In this document: piece after piece, positions 43,277 to 52,154 of the stretch | Position numbering within the stretch: position 1 is the stretch's first letter | How the letters are laid out: each line of letters starts with the position of its first letter | Assembly (NCBI RefSeq): GCF_008386695.1 | Contig: NZ_VUOC01000001.1 | Location: forward strand, 718,347-782,346 | From: Chitinophaga agrisoli | GTDB taxonomy: Bacteria > Bacteroidota > Bacteroidia > Chitinophagales > Chitinophagaceae | Reading direction: 5' to 3' | Length of the DNA stretch: 64,000 nucleotides | Notes under the pieces: model-generated | The model's database searches: none | What the model saw: the letters and a program-made list of their open reading frames with translations, nothing else | What the model was told of the DNA's origin: nothing | Made by a program: the position numbers and the translations under genes

Positions 43277-46108
43277 ATGCAAAAGAAATTGTTTTTACTG
43301 GATGCCATGGCACTTATTTACCGTGCCTATTATGCCCTGATCAGGAACCCCCGTTTAACCACCAGCGGCCGTAATACCAACGCGCAGTTTGGTTTTACCA
43401 ATACCCTGCTGGACCTGATCAATAAAGAGAAGCCCACCCACATGGCAGTGGCCTTCGATACAGAGGCGCCCACAGAACGGCACACATCTTTTGTTGAATA
43501 TAAGGCTAACCGCCAGGAAGCCCCGGAAGACCTTATTGATGCACTGCCAGACATTAAGCGCATCATCGAAGGCTTTAACATCCCGGTAATAGAGCTGGAT
43601 GGTTATGAGGCGGATGACGTGATCGGTACGCTCGCCTGGCAGGCCGAAGCTGCCGGTTACACCGTATACATGGTAACGCCGGATAAAGACTACGGACAGC
43701 TGGTAAAAGAAAATATCTTCATCTACAAACCCCCTTACCAGGGTAATAAAGAAGAGATCATGGGGCCTAAGGAGGTCTGCGCTAAATGGCAGATCACAGA
43801 TGTGCACCAGGTAATAGACATACTGGGTCTTATGGGCGATGCGGTGGATAACATCCCCGGTATTGCCGGCATAGGCGAGAAAACCGCTATGAAACTGCTG
43901 GCGCAATACCAATCCCTGGAGAATGTGCTGGCCAATGCGGATACCATCGGCGGTAAGATGGGAGAGAAGATCAAAGCCGGCGCACAGGATGCGATCATGT
44001 CCAAACAACTGGCCACCATCATTACCGATGTACCGGTGACTTTCCACGAAGAAGACTTTTGCATAAAAGCGCCCAATAAGGAAAAACTGGGCGAGATCTT
44101 CACAGAGCTCGAATTCAAATCCCTGGGCAAAAGGATCCTGGGTGATGGTTTTGCCGCCGCCAATGCGGAAGCACCGCTGCCGGCCAAAGTGCAGCAAACA
44201 GACCTCTTTGGCAATATCGTGGAAGACGCCGCGAGCCTCACCGCGCGCGATGAAGCGCCGGCCGCAGACGAAGGCATCAACGTACTCCTTGCCGATAAGA
44301 ACATAGAGAACACACCGCATACCTACCACCTGGCAGATACGCCGGAAAAAAGAGCGGAACTGATTGCCCTGCTGCAACAACAAACAGAGCTTTGTTTTGA
44401 TACAGAGACCACCGGCACAGACGCGCATGCCGTGGAAATGGTGGGTATGAGCTTTGCCTGCTGCAAGGCAGAAGCCTGGTATGTGCCCATGCCGGCCAAC
44501 CAGGACGAGGCCAAAGCCATCCTGGAAACATTCCGCCCCCTCTTCGAAAATGAAAAGATCACCTTTGTAGGTCAGAATATTAAGTACGATATGATCGTGC
44601 TCAAATGGTACGGCATAGACATTAAAGGCGCCATCTTTGATACCATGCTGGCTCACTACCTCATAGAGCCGGAAGGCCGCCGCAGCATGGATCTCCTAAG
44701 CGCCCAGTACCTGCAGTATGAGCCGGTATCCATAGAAACCCTCATCGGCAAAAAAGGTAAAGGCCAGGGCAACATGCGGGACGTGGAACTGGAAAAGATC
44801 AAAGAATACGCCGCGGAAGATGCGGATATCACCCTGCAGCTGAAAGAAAAATTTGTGCCGCTGCTCACGCATAAATCCGTAGAAAAAGTATTCTTCGATG
44901 TGGAAACCCCGCTGGTGAAAGTACTTACGGATATGGAATACGAAGGCATTGCCCTGGATACCCAGGCGCTGGCAGATTATTCCCGCGAACTGGAAACAGA
45001 GATCAAACGCGCAGAGGAAAGCGTATACCAGCAGGCCGGCGTAAGGTTTAACCTGGCATCGCCCCGGCAGCTGGGAGAGGTGCTGTTCGAAAAACTGCAG
45101 CTGGATCCTAAAGCCAAGAAAACACGCACCGGCCAGTATGCCACCGGCGAGGATGTGCTGGCAAAACTTTCCAACAAACACCAGATTGTAGAGGATATCC
45201 TGGTATTCCGGGAGCTCAGCAAACTCAAATCCACTTATGTGGACGCGTTGCCTCTAATGGTCAACAAACGCACCCAACGCGTACACACTTCCTATAACCA
45301 GGCCGTGGCCGTAACCGGGCGTTTAAGCTCCAATAATCCTAACCTCCAGAATATCCCCATCCGTACAGACCGTGGCCGCGAAATACGTAAGGCTTTTGTG
45401 CCGCGAAATGAGGACTTTGTGCTGGTGTCTGCGGACTATTCCCAGATAGAGCTGCGTATCATTGCCGCCATCAGCGAAGATGTGCATATGATAGAAGCTT
45501 TCCAGCAAGGCCTGGATATTCACGCCGCTACCGCCGCCAAAGTGTATGGGGTAGAGATGAGCGAAGTGACCTCCGATATGCGCCGCAACGCCAAAAGCGT
45601 AAACTTCGGTATCATCTACGGCGTAAGCGCCTTTGGCCTTTCCGAGAACCTGGGTATTGCCCGCTCTGAAGCCAAAACACTGATCGACAACTACTTTGCA
45701 CAATACCCCTCCATTAAGGAATACATGGATAAGCAGATGCGTTTTGCACAGAAAACCGGTTATGTGCAAACCCTTTTAGGCCGCAAACGCTGGCTCAAGG
45801 ATATCAATTCTTCCAATGCGGTGGTGAGGGGTTATGCAGAGCGTAACGCCATTAACATGCCTATCCAGGGTACTGCGGCAGATATGATCAAACTGGCCAT
45901 GATAGCCGTGCATAAAACCTTTAAGGAGCACAATGTAAAATCAAAAATGCTGCTGCAGGTACATGATGAATTGGTGTTTGACGCCCACCGCTCAGAGCTC
46001 GATATCATCAAACCGCTGATCCTCGAATCTATGCGCAATGCCCTCCCGCTTTCCGTACCGGTAGAGGTGGAGATAGGCGCCGGCAAGAACTGGCTGGAAG
46101 CGCATTAA
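43277..46108 (+). CDS. polA: DNA polymerase I
   Basis: A 943-residue family A polymerase with all three domains. The N-terminal 5'-3' exonuclease has the acidic metal-binding stretches (VAFDTEA, DGYEADDVIGTLA, MGDAVDNIPG). The 3'-5' proofreading domain is intact: CFDTETTG (Exo I, DxE), NIKYDMIVLK (Exo II) and YAAEDADITLQL (Exo III). The polymerase has motif A (DYSQIELRI), motif B (RRNAKSVNFGIIYG) and motif C (VHDE). It serves Okazaki fragment processing and repair. It is a single gene followed by a strong hairpin. Confidence 0.98.
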   Translation: MQKKLFLLDAMALIYRAYYALIRNPRLTTSGRNTNAQFGFTNTLLDLINKEKPTHMAVAFDTEAPTERHTSFVEYKANRQEAPEDLIDALPDIKRIIEGFNIPVIELDGYEADDVIGTLAWQAEAAGYTVYMVTPDKDYGQLVKENIFIYKPPYQGNKEEIMGPKEVCAKWQITDVHQVIDILGLMGDAVDNIPGIAGIGEKTAMKLLAQYQSLENVLANADTIGGKMGEKIKAGAQDAIMSKQLATIITDVPVTFHEEDFCIKAPNKEKLGEIFTELEFKSLGKRILGDGFAAANAEAPLPAKVQQTDLFGNIVEDAASLTARDEAPAADEGINVLLADKNIENTPHTYHLADTPEKRAELIALLQQQTELCFDTETTGTDAHAVEMVGMSFACCKAEAWYVPMPANQDEAKAILETFRPLFENEKITFVGQNIKYDMIVLKWYGIDIKGAIFDTMLAHYLIEPEGRRSMDLLSAQYLQYEPVSIETLIGKKGKGQGNMRDVELEKIKEYAAEDADITLQLKEKFVPLLTHKSVEKVFFDVETPLVKVLTDMEYEGIALDTQALADYSRELETEIKRAEESVYQQAGVRFNLASPRQLGEVLFEKLQLDPKAKKTRTGQYATGEDVLAKLSNKHQIVEDILVFRELSKLKSTYVDALPLMVNKRTQRVHTSYNQAVAVTGRLSSNNPNLQNIPIRTDRGREIRKAFVPRNEDFVLVSADYSQIELRIIAAISEDVHMIEAFQQGLDIHAATAAKVYGVEMSEVTSDMRRNAKSVNFGIIYGVSAFGLSENLGIARSEAKTLIDNYFAQYPSIKEYMDKQMRFAQKTGYVQTLLGRKRWLKDINSSNAVVRGYAERNAINMPIQGTAADMIKLAMIAVHKTFKEHNVKSKMLLQVHDELVFDAHRSELDIIKPLILESMRNALPLSVPVEVEIGAGKNWLEAH

Positions 46109-46135
46109 CACCGTTGAAATATTCATGCTGTAGAT

Positions 46136-46189
46136 AATTACAGATGCAGGCCGGATACCCCAACCCGCCTGCATCTGTCACCTGTAATT
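46136..46189. terminator. large hairpin after polA
   Basis: A 12-bp perfect stem (46140-46151 with 46167-46178, arm ACAGATGCAGGC) and an outer AATTACAG/CTGTAATT pair (46136-46143, 46182-46189) interrupted by three bases. It likely ends polA transcription; the following bases are AT-rich. Confidence 0.65.
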
Positions 46190-46330
46190 TGTACTAAAAA
46201 TTTATTATGGATTGTCATTTTTACTTTGTATTTTATTTCACAAAGAACTCCTATTGTACTGTATTAAATTGTTAGCATTTAGCTGATTGTAATGCTTGTA
46301 TTTCCCAAATCCGTTTACTAGTTTTCGAAC

Positions 46331-46885
46331 ATGATCCAAACATCACGATTACAGATATTACCGTGTTCCCTGCAGTACTTCGAAGCGCTGTTGCAGGGAA
46401 AAGATGTTTTGGCCGAACTGTTAGGGATCGATATCCCCGAATATTGGACAGAATACCCCGAAATGGTACTGGTAGCATATGATAAATTACGCAACGATCC
46501 TTCCATGCTGGGCTGGTTCTTCTACCTGGTAGTGCACCGGGCAGACAGACGCCTCATAGGCGCCGGCGGCTTTAAAGACCGCCCGGACCCCAACGGCGTA
46601 GTGGAAATAGGTTACGAGATCACAGCTGACTACCGGGAGCAGGGGTACGGCACAGAACTGGCAGAAGCGCTGATCCGCTTTGCTTTTGGTCACCAGTACG
46701 TACACAAAGTAGTGGCCCACACGGAAGAAGAATATAACGCCTCCGTAAAGATCCTGCAAAAGTCAGGCATGCAGTTCGTTGGCGAGATTGCCGATAAAGA
46801 GAACGACCAGCTTTGGCGATGGGCTATCACCCGGGAGCAATATAACGCCCTGGCAGAGAAGAACGAGCTGCAAAGCCGTTCATAG
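46331..46885 (+). CDS. GNAT family N-acetyltransferase
   Basis: A 184-residue GNAT enzyme. The acetyl-CoA binding motif is YREQGYGTELAEALIRFAF, with RLIGAGGFKDRPDP (beta4 region) before and HKVVAHTEEEYNASVKIL after it. Similar to RimJ/RimL-type acetyltransferases; target unknown. It stands alone after polA. Confidence 0.88.
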   Translation: MIQTSRLQILPCSLQYFEALLQGKDVLAELLGIDIPEYWTEYPEMVLVAYDKLRNDPSMLGWFFYLVVHRADRRLIGAGGFKDRPDPNGVVEIGYEITADYREQGYGTELAEALIRFAFGHQYVHKVVAHTEEEYNASVKILQKSGMQFVGEIADKENDQLWRWAITREQYNALAEKNELQSRS

Positions 46886-46991
46886 TCATAGGCCCCGCTC
46901 ATCCCATTTTTATTGTTGCTATTCCTTGCATTCCCTTATTTTTGGCCCCTGTTCATAAAAACCTGCGTTTAATACAACCAACCTGCTTTAA

Positions 46992-47028
46992 GTTACAACC
47001 GGCTGCCCATATTTGCCGTTACAACCGG
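46992..47028 (+). promoter_or_regulatory. direct repeat GTTACAACCGG upstream of the C1 peptidase
   Basis: The same 11 bases occur at 46992-47002 and 47018-47028, on the same face of the helix within 26 bp and separated by a CATATTTG -7 near-match (47009-47016). A candidate operator, unproven. Confidence 0.35.
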
Positions 47029-47127
47029 ATACAGGCTATTGGAGAGGTCTACCTCCCCGGTAAGGTCATTAAATGCATTGATTAACAAGGCAGTAAACTA
47101 CCACTATAACCACAAATATTAACCAGA

Positions 47128-48273
47128 ATGAAAAAATGGATCGTGGGCGCGGCACTCTTATCTTCTACCGCTGTGCTGGCGCAAAACACCACCAATAAAG
47201 AAGGCAGCCATTACCAATTCACCACCATTAAGAACCTGGATGCCTTTGATGTACAGAACCAGGGCATGACCGGCACCTGCTGGTCCTTTTCAGGTCTTTC
47301 TTTTTTTGAATCAGAGCTGCTGCGCATGGGCAAAGGCCAGGGCCTTAACCTCAGCGAAATGTATGTGGTACGCACCATGTACCCCTTAAAGGCGGCTAAT
47401 TATGTACGCATGCACGGTAAAGCCAATTTTGGCGAGGGCGGCGGCTTCCCGGATGATCTGTTATGCCTGCGCAGCTACGGTATGGTGCCCCAATCCGTAT
47501 ACGACGGCAACAAGGACAAAATGTACAACCACGCAGAAATGGAAAGCCTGCTGGAAGGCATGGTGAAAACCGTTGGCAACAGCGAAAAGACCATCAACCC
47601 CAGCTGGCAGAAAGCGGTTGACGGTGTACTGAATGGCTACATGGGCCCCGCGCCGGAAAAATTTGAGTATAAAGGCAAATCCTACACGCCGCAGACCTTT
47701 GCCAAAGAGCTGGGCCTGAATGCGGATGATTATGTGATCGTTACCTCCTTTACCCACCATCCTTATTATCAGCAGTTTGTATTGGAAGTACCGGATAACT
47801 GGGCCTGGGAAAAAGTATACAATGTACCGTTGGAAGATATGATCGGCATAGCGGAAAACGCCATCAACACCGGCTACACTGTAGCATGGGCAGCAGATGT
47901 GAGCGAAAAATACTTCAGCTTTGGCGACGGCCTGGCCGTAGTACCGGATAAAGACTGGACAGAACTGACCCCCGAAGAAAGAAAGAACCTGTTCATAGAG
48001 CCGGGCACAGAAAAGACCATCACCCCGGAAGTGCGCCAGCATGCTTTCGATGATTTCGAAACACAGGACGATCACGGTATGCACATCGTTGGCCTGGCAA
48101 AAGACCAGAACGGCCATAAATACTTCCGTGTAAAGAACTCCTGGGGCACTAATAACCCGGGCAGCGGATACTTCTTCGCCTCTGAGCCTTATTTTGCCTA
48201 CAAGACCACCAACATTATGGTCAATAAAAAAGCTATCCCCGCAGAGATAGCCAAAAAGATGGGTATTAAATAA
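47128..48273 (+). CDS. C1 family cysteine peptidase (bleomycin hydrolase type)
   Basis: A 381-residue exported papain-family peptidase related to aminopeptidase C/bleomycin hydrolase. Signal peptide 1-19; oxyanion Gln45 and nucleophile Cys51 in NQGMTGTCWSFSG; His in DDHGMHIVG; Asn in VKNSWG. The substrate in Bacteroidota is unproven, but peptide degradation in the periplasm is expected. Upstream are two copies of GTTACAACCGG 26 bp apart. Its stop codon opens an octanucleotide repeat. Confidence 0.92.
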   Translation: MKKWIVGAALLSSTAVLAQNTTNKEGSHYQFTTIKNLDAFDVQNQGMTGTCWSFSGLSFFESELLRMGKGQGLNLSEMYVVRTMYPLKAANYVRMHGKANFGEGGGFPDDLLCLRSYGMVPQSVYDGNKDKMYNHAEMESLLEGMVKTVGNSEKTINPSWQKAVDGVLNGYMGPAPEKFEYKGKSYTPQTFAKELGLNADDYVIVTSFTHHPYYQQFVLEVPDNWAWEKVYNVPLEDMIGIAENAINTGYTVAWAADVSEKYFSFGDGLAVVPDKDWTELTPEERKNLFIEPGTEKTITPEVRQHAFDDFETQDDHGMHIVGLAKDQNGHKYFRVKNSWGTNNPGSGYFFASEPYFAYKTTNIMVNKKAIPAEIAKKMGIK

Positions 48274-48397
48274 TGTGCTGATGTCCAAATATGCTAATGT
48301 GCTGATGATTAATGCGGATATAACATTAATCATCAGCACATTAACAAATCAGCATACTAACATTAGCACATTAGCATATCAGCACATTCGCACATTA
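48271..48397. repeat. octanucleotide-period repeat with 20-bp perfect inverted repeat, starting at a stop codon
   Basis: Arms 48295-48314 and 48324-48343 are perfect 20-bp inverted repeats with a 9-nt loop. The element begins TAATGTGCTGATGT at the C1 peptidase stop, exactly as at 37111, and shares an 18-base core (TTAGCATATCAGCACATT, 48371-48388) with the copies at 37211 and 63485. Confidence 0.8.
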
Positions 48398-48398
48398 A

Positions 48399-48689
48399 TC
48401 ACTTCCCCTCCAACCGTTGCGTATACTCATAATTCCCTAACCGCACCTTCACCGGCACCTTTGTTTGTTTCTCCAGCATCCATTCCTGTTTACAAAAGAA
48501 ACCGAAACACTGCTGGTAATAACTCGCCGGCGCTACTTTACCCGTTGTGCCGGGCGTAAGCAGGTAAGCCGGCAACGGCGCCTTTACACTTGTATCCGCC
48601 CGCAAACGGGGTTGCAGGGACTGTGCCCCGGCTTTATCCGCCAATAACAGCAGCGCTGTTATCCACATAAGCTGTTTCATCTGCCTCAT
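48399..48689 (-). CDS. hypothetical small exported protein
   Basis: A 96-residue protein with a signal peptide (about 1-22, ending AGA) and a mature part with two Cys residues in CFGFFCKQEW. It is secreted or periplasmic, of unknown function. No family recognised. Start could be 48689 or the ATG at 48680; it lies right next to the stop-associated repeat, so its reading frame could be partly fortuitous. Confidence 0.5.
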   Translation of the reverse strand: MRQMKQLMWITALLLLADKAGAQSLQPRLRADTSVKAPLPAYLLTPGTTGKVAPASYYQQCFGFFCKQEWMLEKQTKVPVKVRLGNYEYTQRLEGK

Positions 48690-48736
48690 CGTCTTTCGTC
48701 TTTATAGATCCATTATTCCAATGATAACCAATCATC

Positions 48737-49354
48737 TCACCCTATCAACTCCACACTTCCCGCACCTTCCCTGATCACTTCCGGCTCCGGCCCGGTAAAA
48801 TCTATCACCGTAGAAAAAGTCATACCGCCCATGCCGCCATCCACTACAATATCCACTAATTTACCAAACTTCTCATAAATGATCTCCGGGTCCGTATACT
48901 CCTCCACGTAATGCTCAACAGGCAGCGAAGTGCTCATTACCGGGTTGCCCAGCTCTTTTACGATCGTACGGCAGATATTGTTATCCGGCACACGGATCCC
49001 TACCGTATCTTTCTTGGTTTTCAGCATTTTAGGCACCTGTTTACTAGCCGGCAGTATAAACGTATAAGGCCCCGGCAACGCCCGCTTCAGCATACGGAAA
49101 ACCGGCGTATCCACGCTCTTGGCATAATCCGCCAGATGGCTCAGATCATAACAGATAAAGGAGAACTGCGCCTTTTTAGGATCTATCTGTTTAATGCGGC
49201 AAATGCGCTCTATGGCCTTGGGGTGGGATATATCACAGCCCATGCCATATACGGTATCTGTTGGGTAGATGATAATGCCGCCACGCTGCAGGCACTCCAC
49301 GATAGTTTTCACATGCCGCGGATTAGGATTATCCGGGTGTAATTGTAATAGCAT
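48737..49354 (-). CDS. L-threonylcarbamoyladenylate synthase (Sua5/YrdC family)
   Basis: A 205-residue YrdC-domain protein that makes threonylcarbamoyl-AMP for the t6A modification of tRNA. The hallmark YPTDTVYGMGCDI is at the N-terminus, with KKAQFSFICYD and LPASKQVP further on (nucleotide and threonine binding). It is the short form lacking the extra Sua5 domain. A TACCTTTG element lies 39 nt upstream. Confidence 0.93.
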   Translation of the reverse strand: MLLQLHPDNPNPRHVKTIVECLQRGGIIIYPTDTVYGMGCDISHPKAIERICRIKQIDPKKAQFSFICYDLSHLADYAKSVDTPVFRMLKRALPGPYTFILPASKQVPKMLKTKKDTVGIRVPDNNICRTIVKELGNPVMSTSLPVEHYVEEYTDPEIIYEKFGKLVDIVVDGGMGGMTFSTVIDFTGPEPEVIREGAGSVELIG

Positions 49355-49393
49355 GCACTCCCGTATTAAATGATGATAAATTACCTATCATAA

Positions 49394-49401
49394 CAAAGGT
49401 A
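49394..49401 (-). promoter_or_regulatory. -7 element TACCTTTG for the Sua5/YrdC gene
   Basis: A perfect minus-strand TAnnTTTG match 39 nt before the ATG at 49354. Confidence 0.5.
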
Positions 49402-49441
49402 GTACCATTTCTTAAACTAAATTTTTAATAACTTTCCGCCC

Positions 49442-49449
49442 TATTTTCG
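49442..49449 (+). promoter_or_regulatory. -7 variant TATTTTCG for mtgA
   Basis: TAnnTTCG, 14 nt before the ATG at 49464; the same variant precedes the GH10-like gene. Confidence 0.4.
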
Positions 49450-49463
49450 CTAAATACACCTGG

Positions 49464-50177
49464 ATGAATTTAAAAGGTATAGTACCCAGAACCTGGAGAA
49501 AACTAAAAAAAATCCTGTTAGTACTGTTTATCGCGCATTTCGTGTACCTGATTTTGTTACGCTGGGTCAATCCACCCATCACTTTAACAATGATTTCCAG
49601 TTGGTTTAGCCTTTGGGGTACGGACAAACACTTCCATAAGACCTGGGCAGATGCGGAGGACATTTCACAGTACGCACGCCTGGCCGTGATCGCCAGCGAG
49701 GACCAGCTGTTCCCGGATCATGATGGTTTCGACTTCAAATCCATCGAAAAGGCCATGAAGCATAACCAGAAAAGCAAGAAGATCCGCGGCGCCAGCACCA
49801 TCAGTCAGCAGGTGGCCAAGAACGTATTCCTGTGGCAGGGTAGGAGCTGGATCCGGAAAGGGCTGGAAGTGTATTTTACTTTTATGATAGAAAAGCTATG
49901 GGGCAAACGCCGTATCCTGGAAATGTATATGAATATCGCACAGACCGGCGATGGCATATTTGGTTTTGAAGCCGCTGCCCAAGCCTATTACAATAAATCA
50001 GCCGCCAGCCTGAACCGCGAGCAGGCCGCCATGATCACGGCTGCCCTGCCTAACCCGGTACGTTACACCGTAAATCCGGCCGCCCGCATCACCGTCTGGC
50101 GCCAGCGCCGGATCCTGCTGCAGATGCGTAACATCGCCGGCGATCCGGATATTGCGGCATTGGTGGCTAATAAATAG
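49464..50177 (+). CDS. mtgA: monofunctional peptidoglycan glycosyltransferase
   Basis: A 237-residue GT51 enzyme that polymerises lipid II into glycan strands at the inner membrane. One N-terminal membrane helix (about 13-33) is followed by the catalytic domain: ASEDQLFPDHDGFD (first catalytic Glu), RGASTISQQVAKN, and RRILEMYMNIAQTGDG with the second Glu in ILE. No transpeptidase domain. Convergent with the nadR-like gene, with an 11-bp overlap. Confidence 0.94.
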   Translation: MNLKGIVPRTWRKLKKILLVLFIAHFVYLILLRWVNPPITLTMISSWFSLWGTDKHFHKTWADAEDISQYARLAVIASEDQLFPDHDGFDFKSIEKAMKHNQKSKKIRGASTISQQVAKNVFLWQGRSWIRKGLEVYFTFMIEKLWGKRRILEMYMNIAQTGDGIFGFEAAAQAYYNKSAASLNREQAAMITAALPNPVRYTVNPAARITVWRQRRILLQMRNIAGDPDIAALVANK

Positions 50178-50697
50178 TGCCCTGTTTCACTTTTTCGACA
50201 GCGGCAATGGCTTTAGCTTCCCGCTCCGCATAACTGCCACGTATATCCGCCCAGGGTACGCCGCTATTCACCACAATATCACGGTAGATCTGGTAAAAAT
50301 ATTCCCGCATCTGCGGGTCCGGATACTCCCGCTGCGGATCATCCTCCCAGGGGATATCTATATACGTAAGCAGGTAAAGATCATAACGGCGGGCCGCTAT
50401 CTGCTCCAGTATGCGCGGATCACAGCCGCCATACTTATGCTCGCTCCATACTTTTATTACATACAGGTCCGTATCACAGATCAGCAACCCATTTGCCTCC
50501 TTTGCCCTTTCATCTTCCAGGGCTAGCTGCCCCTCAGCAATAGTTAACAGGTCTTCCTGTTCATAAGGCCGTTGCAGGCCGTCAATATATTCCCGGGCAT
50601 ACTCCGGCGCCCATACGGTGTTATAATGGGTAGCCAGTTTTTGACTAAGGGTGCTCTTACCGGTAGACTCCGGCCCTAAAACCACTATCTTATGCAT
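50167..50697 (-). CDS. NadR-type nicotinamide riboside kinase
   Basis: A 176-residue P-loop kinase like the ribosylnicotinamide kinase domain of NadR. The Walker A motif is GPESTGKST; LICDTDLYVIKVWSEHKYG and WEDDPQREYP match the NadR substrate region. It phosphorylates nicotinamide riboside to NMN. It overlaps pnuC by 8 bp, so transport and phosphorylation are translationally coupled in one NAD salvage operon. Confidence 0.9.
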   Translation of the reverse strand: MHKIVVLGPESTGKSTLSQKLATHYNTVWAPEYAREYIDGLQRPYEQEDLLTIAEGQLALEDERAKEANGLLICDTDLYVIKVWSEHKYGGCDPRILEQIAARRYDLYLLTYIDIPWEDDPQREYPDPQMREYFYQIYRDIVVNSGVPWADIRGSYAEREAKAIAAVEKVKQGTIY

Positions 50698-51322
50698 GCG
50701 ATGTTGTATTATGGGCTTCCCAGATCTTCTTCCAGCTAAAATACCCCAATACCGCTACAATGAACAGGAAAATGGTCAGCAATGCGGTGGGTAGCAGGTG
50801 TTTATGAAACAACAGGGGGATGGCTACCAGGTTGGATACATTCAATACCAGCCAGTTCTCGATCTTACGTTTGGCCAGCAGCCACATACCGGCGCAGGCA
50901 GTGGCGGATACAAACGCGTCTATCAGCGGCACATCGGAATTGGAAAAGTTTTTCAGCAACACATAAAAAGTAGTCCACCCCAGCAACGCTATGCCAATGG
51001 TGATACCCCAGTCGCGCGGTGTAGCCCAGCCCACTTCCGGCGTGTGTTGTTGCTTATCCTTATGCGCCCAGTGGTACCAGCCGTACACGCTCATGATAAA
51101 ATAATAGGCATTCAGGGTAGCCTCCGCATACAGGCGGAACTGCTCCCGGGATAACAGGTATACATATATGCCCGTGCTTACTAATCCGGTAGGATACAGC
51201 CAGATGCTGTTTTGCTTGCTGCAGATAACGCTGATGGCGCCAAACAGGGCGGCAATGATCTCCAGCCAGCTCATGGCATGAATGCCTTCCAGCAGGCTTT
51301 GATAGATGGCCTCGAAATTCAT
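50690..51322 (-). CDS. pnuC: nicotinamide riboside transporter PnuC
   Basis: A 210-residue membrane protein with about seven helices, of the PnuC family that carries nicotinamide riboside across the inner membrane. W-Y-x-W motifs (YGWYHWAHK) and the N-SNLVAIPL region are typical. I prefer the ATG at 51322 to one at 51337 because a terminator hairpin ends only 6 nt before the latter. The downstream kinase traps the substrate. No TPP riboswitch was seen, consistent with a nicotinamide rather than a thiamine role. Confidence 0.9.
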   Translation of the reverse strand: MNFEAIYQSLLEGIHAMSWLEIIAALFGAISVICSKQNSIWLYPTGLVSTGIYVYLLSREQFRLYAEATLNAYYFIMSVYGWYHWAHKDKQQHTPEVGWATPRDWGITIGIALLGWTTFYVLLKNFSNSDVPLIDAFVSATACAGMWLLAKRKIENWLVLNVSNLVAIPLLFHKHLLPTALLTIFLFIVAVLGYFSWKKIWEAHNTTSHA

Positions 51323-51337
51323 GGTGCAAAGATGCAA

Positions 51338-51366
51338 TAAAAAAGCACAGTCACTAAGACTGTGCT
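51338..51366 (-). terminator. intrinsic terminator between nfuA-like gene and pnuC
   Basis: A 9-bp stem (51344-51352 with 51358-51366, loop 5 nt) followed on the minus strand by a T-run. It closes the nfuA-like transcript, but sits directly before the pnuC start, so readthrough or attenuation could set pnuC expression. Confidence 0.8.
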
Positions 51367-51402
51367 CCTTTTAACACTATCATTCTTCTCAACTATGGCT
51401 TA

Positions 51403-51996
51403 TTATTCTGCTTCCGCCACAACTTCCTTCACTTCAGGTATCATCCGCTTCATCATACCTTCAATACCTGCTTTCAGGGTGATCATGGAAGAAGGGCAGC
51501 CGGAGCAGGACCCCTGCAGCATCAGCTTCACTATGCCTTCGTTATAGTCCTTGAACTGTATAGCGCCACCGTCCATTTCTACGGCAGGCTTTACATAGTT
51601 CTCCAGTAATTCTTTGATACGTTTTACCACGTCACTGTCATCAGCGCTTACTTCATTGCTGGCTACGGCTTTCACCACAATCTCATCTTCATTGATCACC
51701 GGACGGTTATCCTCCAGGTACTCCTTCAGGAATGCCTTAATGGAAGGGATCACATCCATCCAATCCGTATCCGCGGTCTTGGTGAGAGTAATAAAATTGG
51801 CCATGATAAACACCCCTTTGATAAAGGGGAAGCTGAACAGTTCCATAGCCAGCGGAGAAGGCTTCGCACTGGCCTCATCAGGGAAATCAATGCTCTTACC
51901 GGGATACAGGAGCTTGTTGGCCACAAACTTCATTGTTTCCGGGTTCGGCGTCATTTCCGTGTATATACTGATGATGGGATTACCTGTTTTAATCAT
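51403..51996 (-). CDS. NifU/NfuA-type iron-sulfur scaffold protein
   Basis: A 197-residue Fe-S carrier: an N-terminal Nfu_N domain (about 8-95) and a C-terminal NifU domain (about 120-190) with the cluster-binding CxxC, Cys164 and Cys167 in GSCSGCPSS. Such proteins deliver 4Fe-4S clusters to target enzymes. A TAACTTTG element is 23 nt upstream on its strand, and AAGGA lies in the leader. Confidence 0.92.
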   Translation of the reverse strand: MIKTGNPIISIYTEMTPNPETMKFVANKLLYPGKSIDFPDEASAKPSPLAMELFSFPFIKGVFIMANFITLTKTADTDWMDVIPSIKAFLKEYLEDNRPVINEDEIVVKAVASNEVSADDSDVVKRIKELLENYVKPAVEMDGGAIQFKDYNEGIVKLMLQGSCSGCPSSMITLKAGIEGMMKRMIPEVKEVVAEAE

Positions 51997-52018
51997 TTTT
52001 TTTCCTTGTTTAACTATG

Positions 52019-52026
52019 CAAAGTTA
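52019..52026 (-). promoter_or_regulatory. -7 element TAACTTTG for the nfuA-like gene
   Basis: A perfect minus-strand TAnnTTTG match 22 nt before the ATG at 51996. Confidence 0.5.
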
Positions 52027-52103
52027 GCAACTTTCAGGGAGATTAGTTTGCGGAAATACAGGATATTCAATCGATTTTTACAATACCCTTATAGGCAAAT
52101 GAT

Positions 52104-52111
52104 TATATTCG
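52104..52111 (+). promoter_or_regulatory. -7 variant TATATTCG for the ferritin gene
   Basis: TAnnTTCG about 43 nt before the ferritin ATG at 52155. Confidence 0.4.
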
Positions 52112-52154
52112 TAGAGAATACTCCATTTGTGCAATGATATAAACCCTTTTTACC

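Noticed and set aside
43355-44656. 433-codon antisense frame in polA
   Set aside because: A shadow of polA codon usage; polA is unambiguous on the other strand.
50690-51402. TPP riboswitch before pnuC
   Set aside because: No thi-box core seen, and the neighbouring gene is a NadR-type kinase rather than thiamine pyrophosphokinase.
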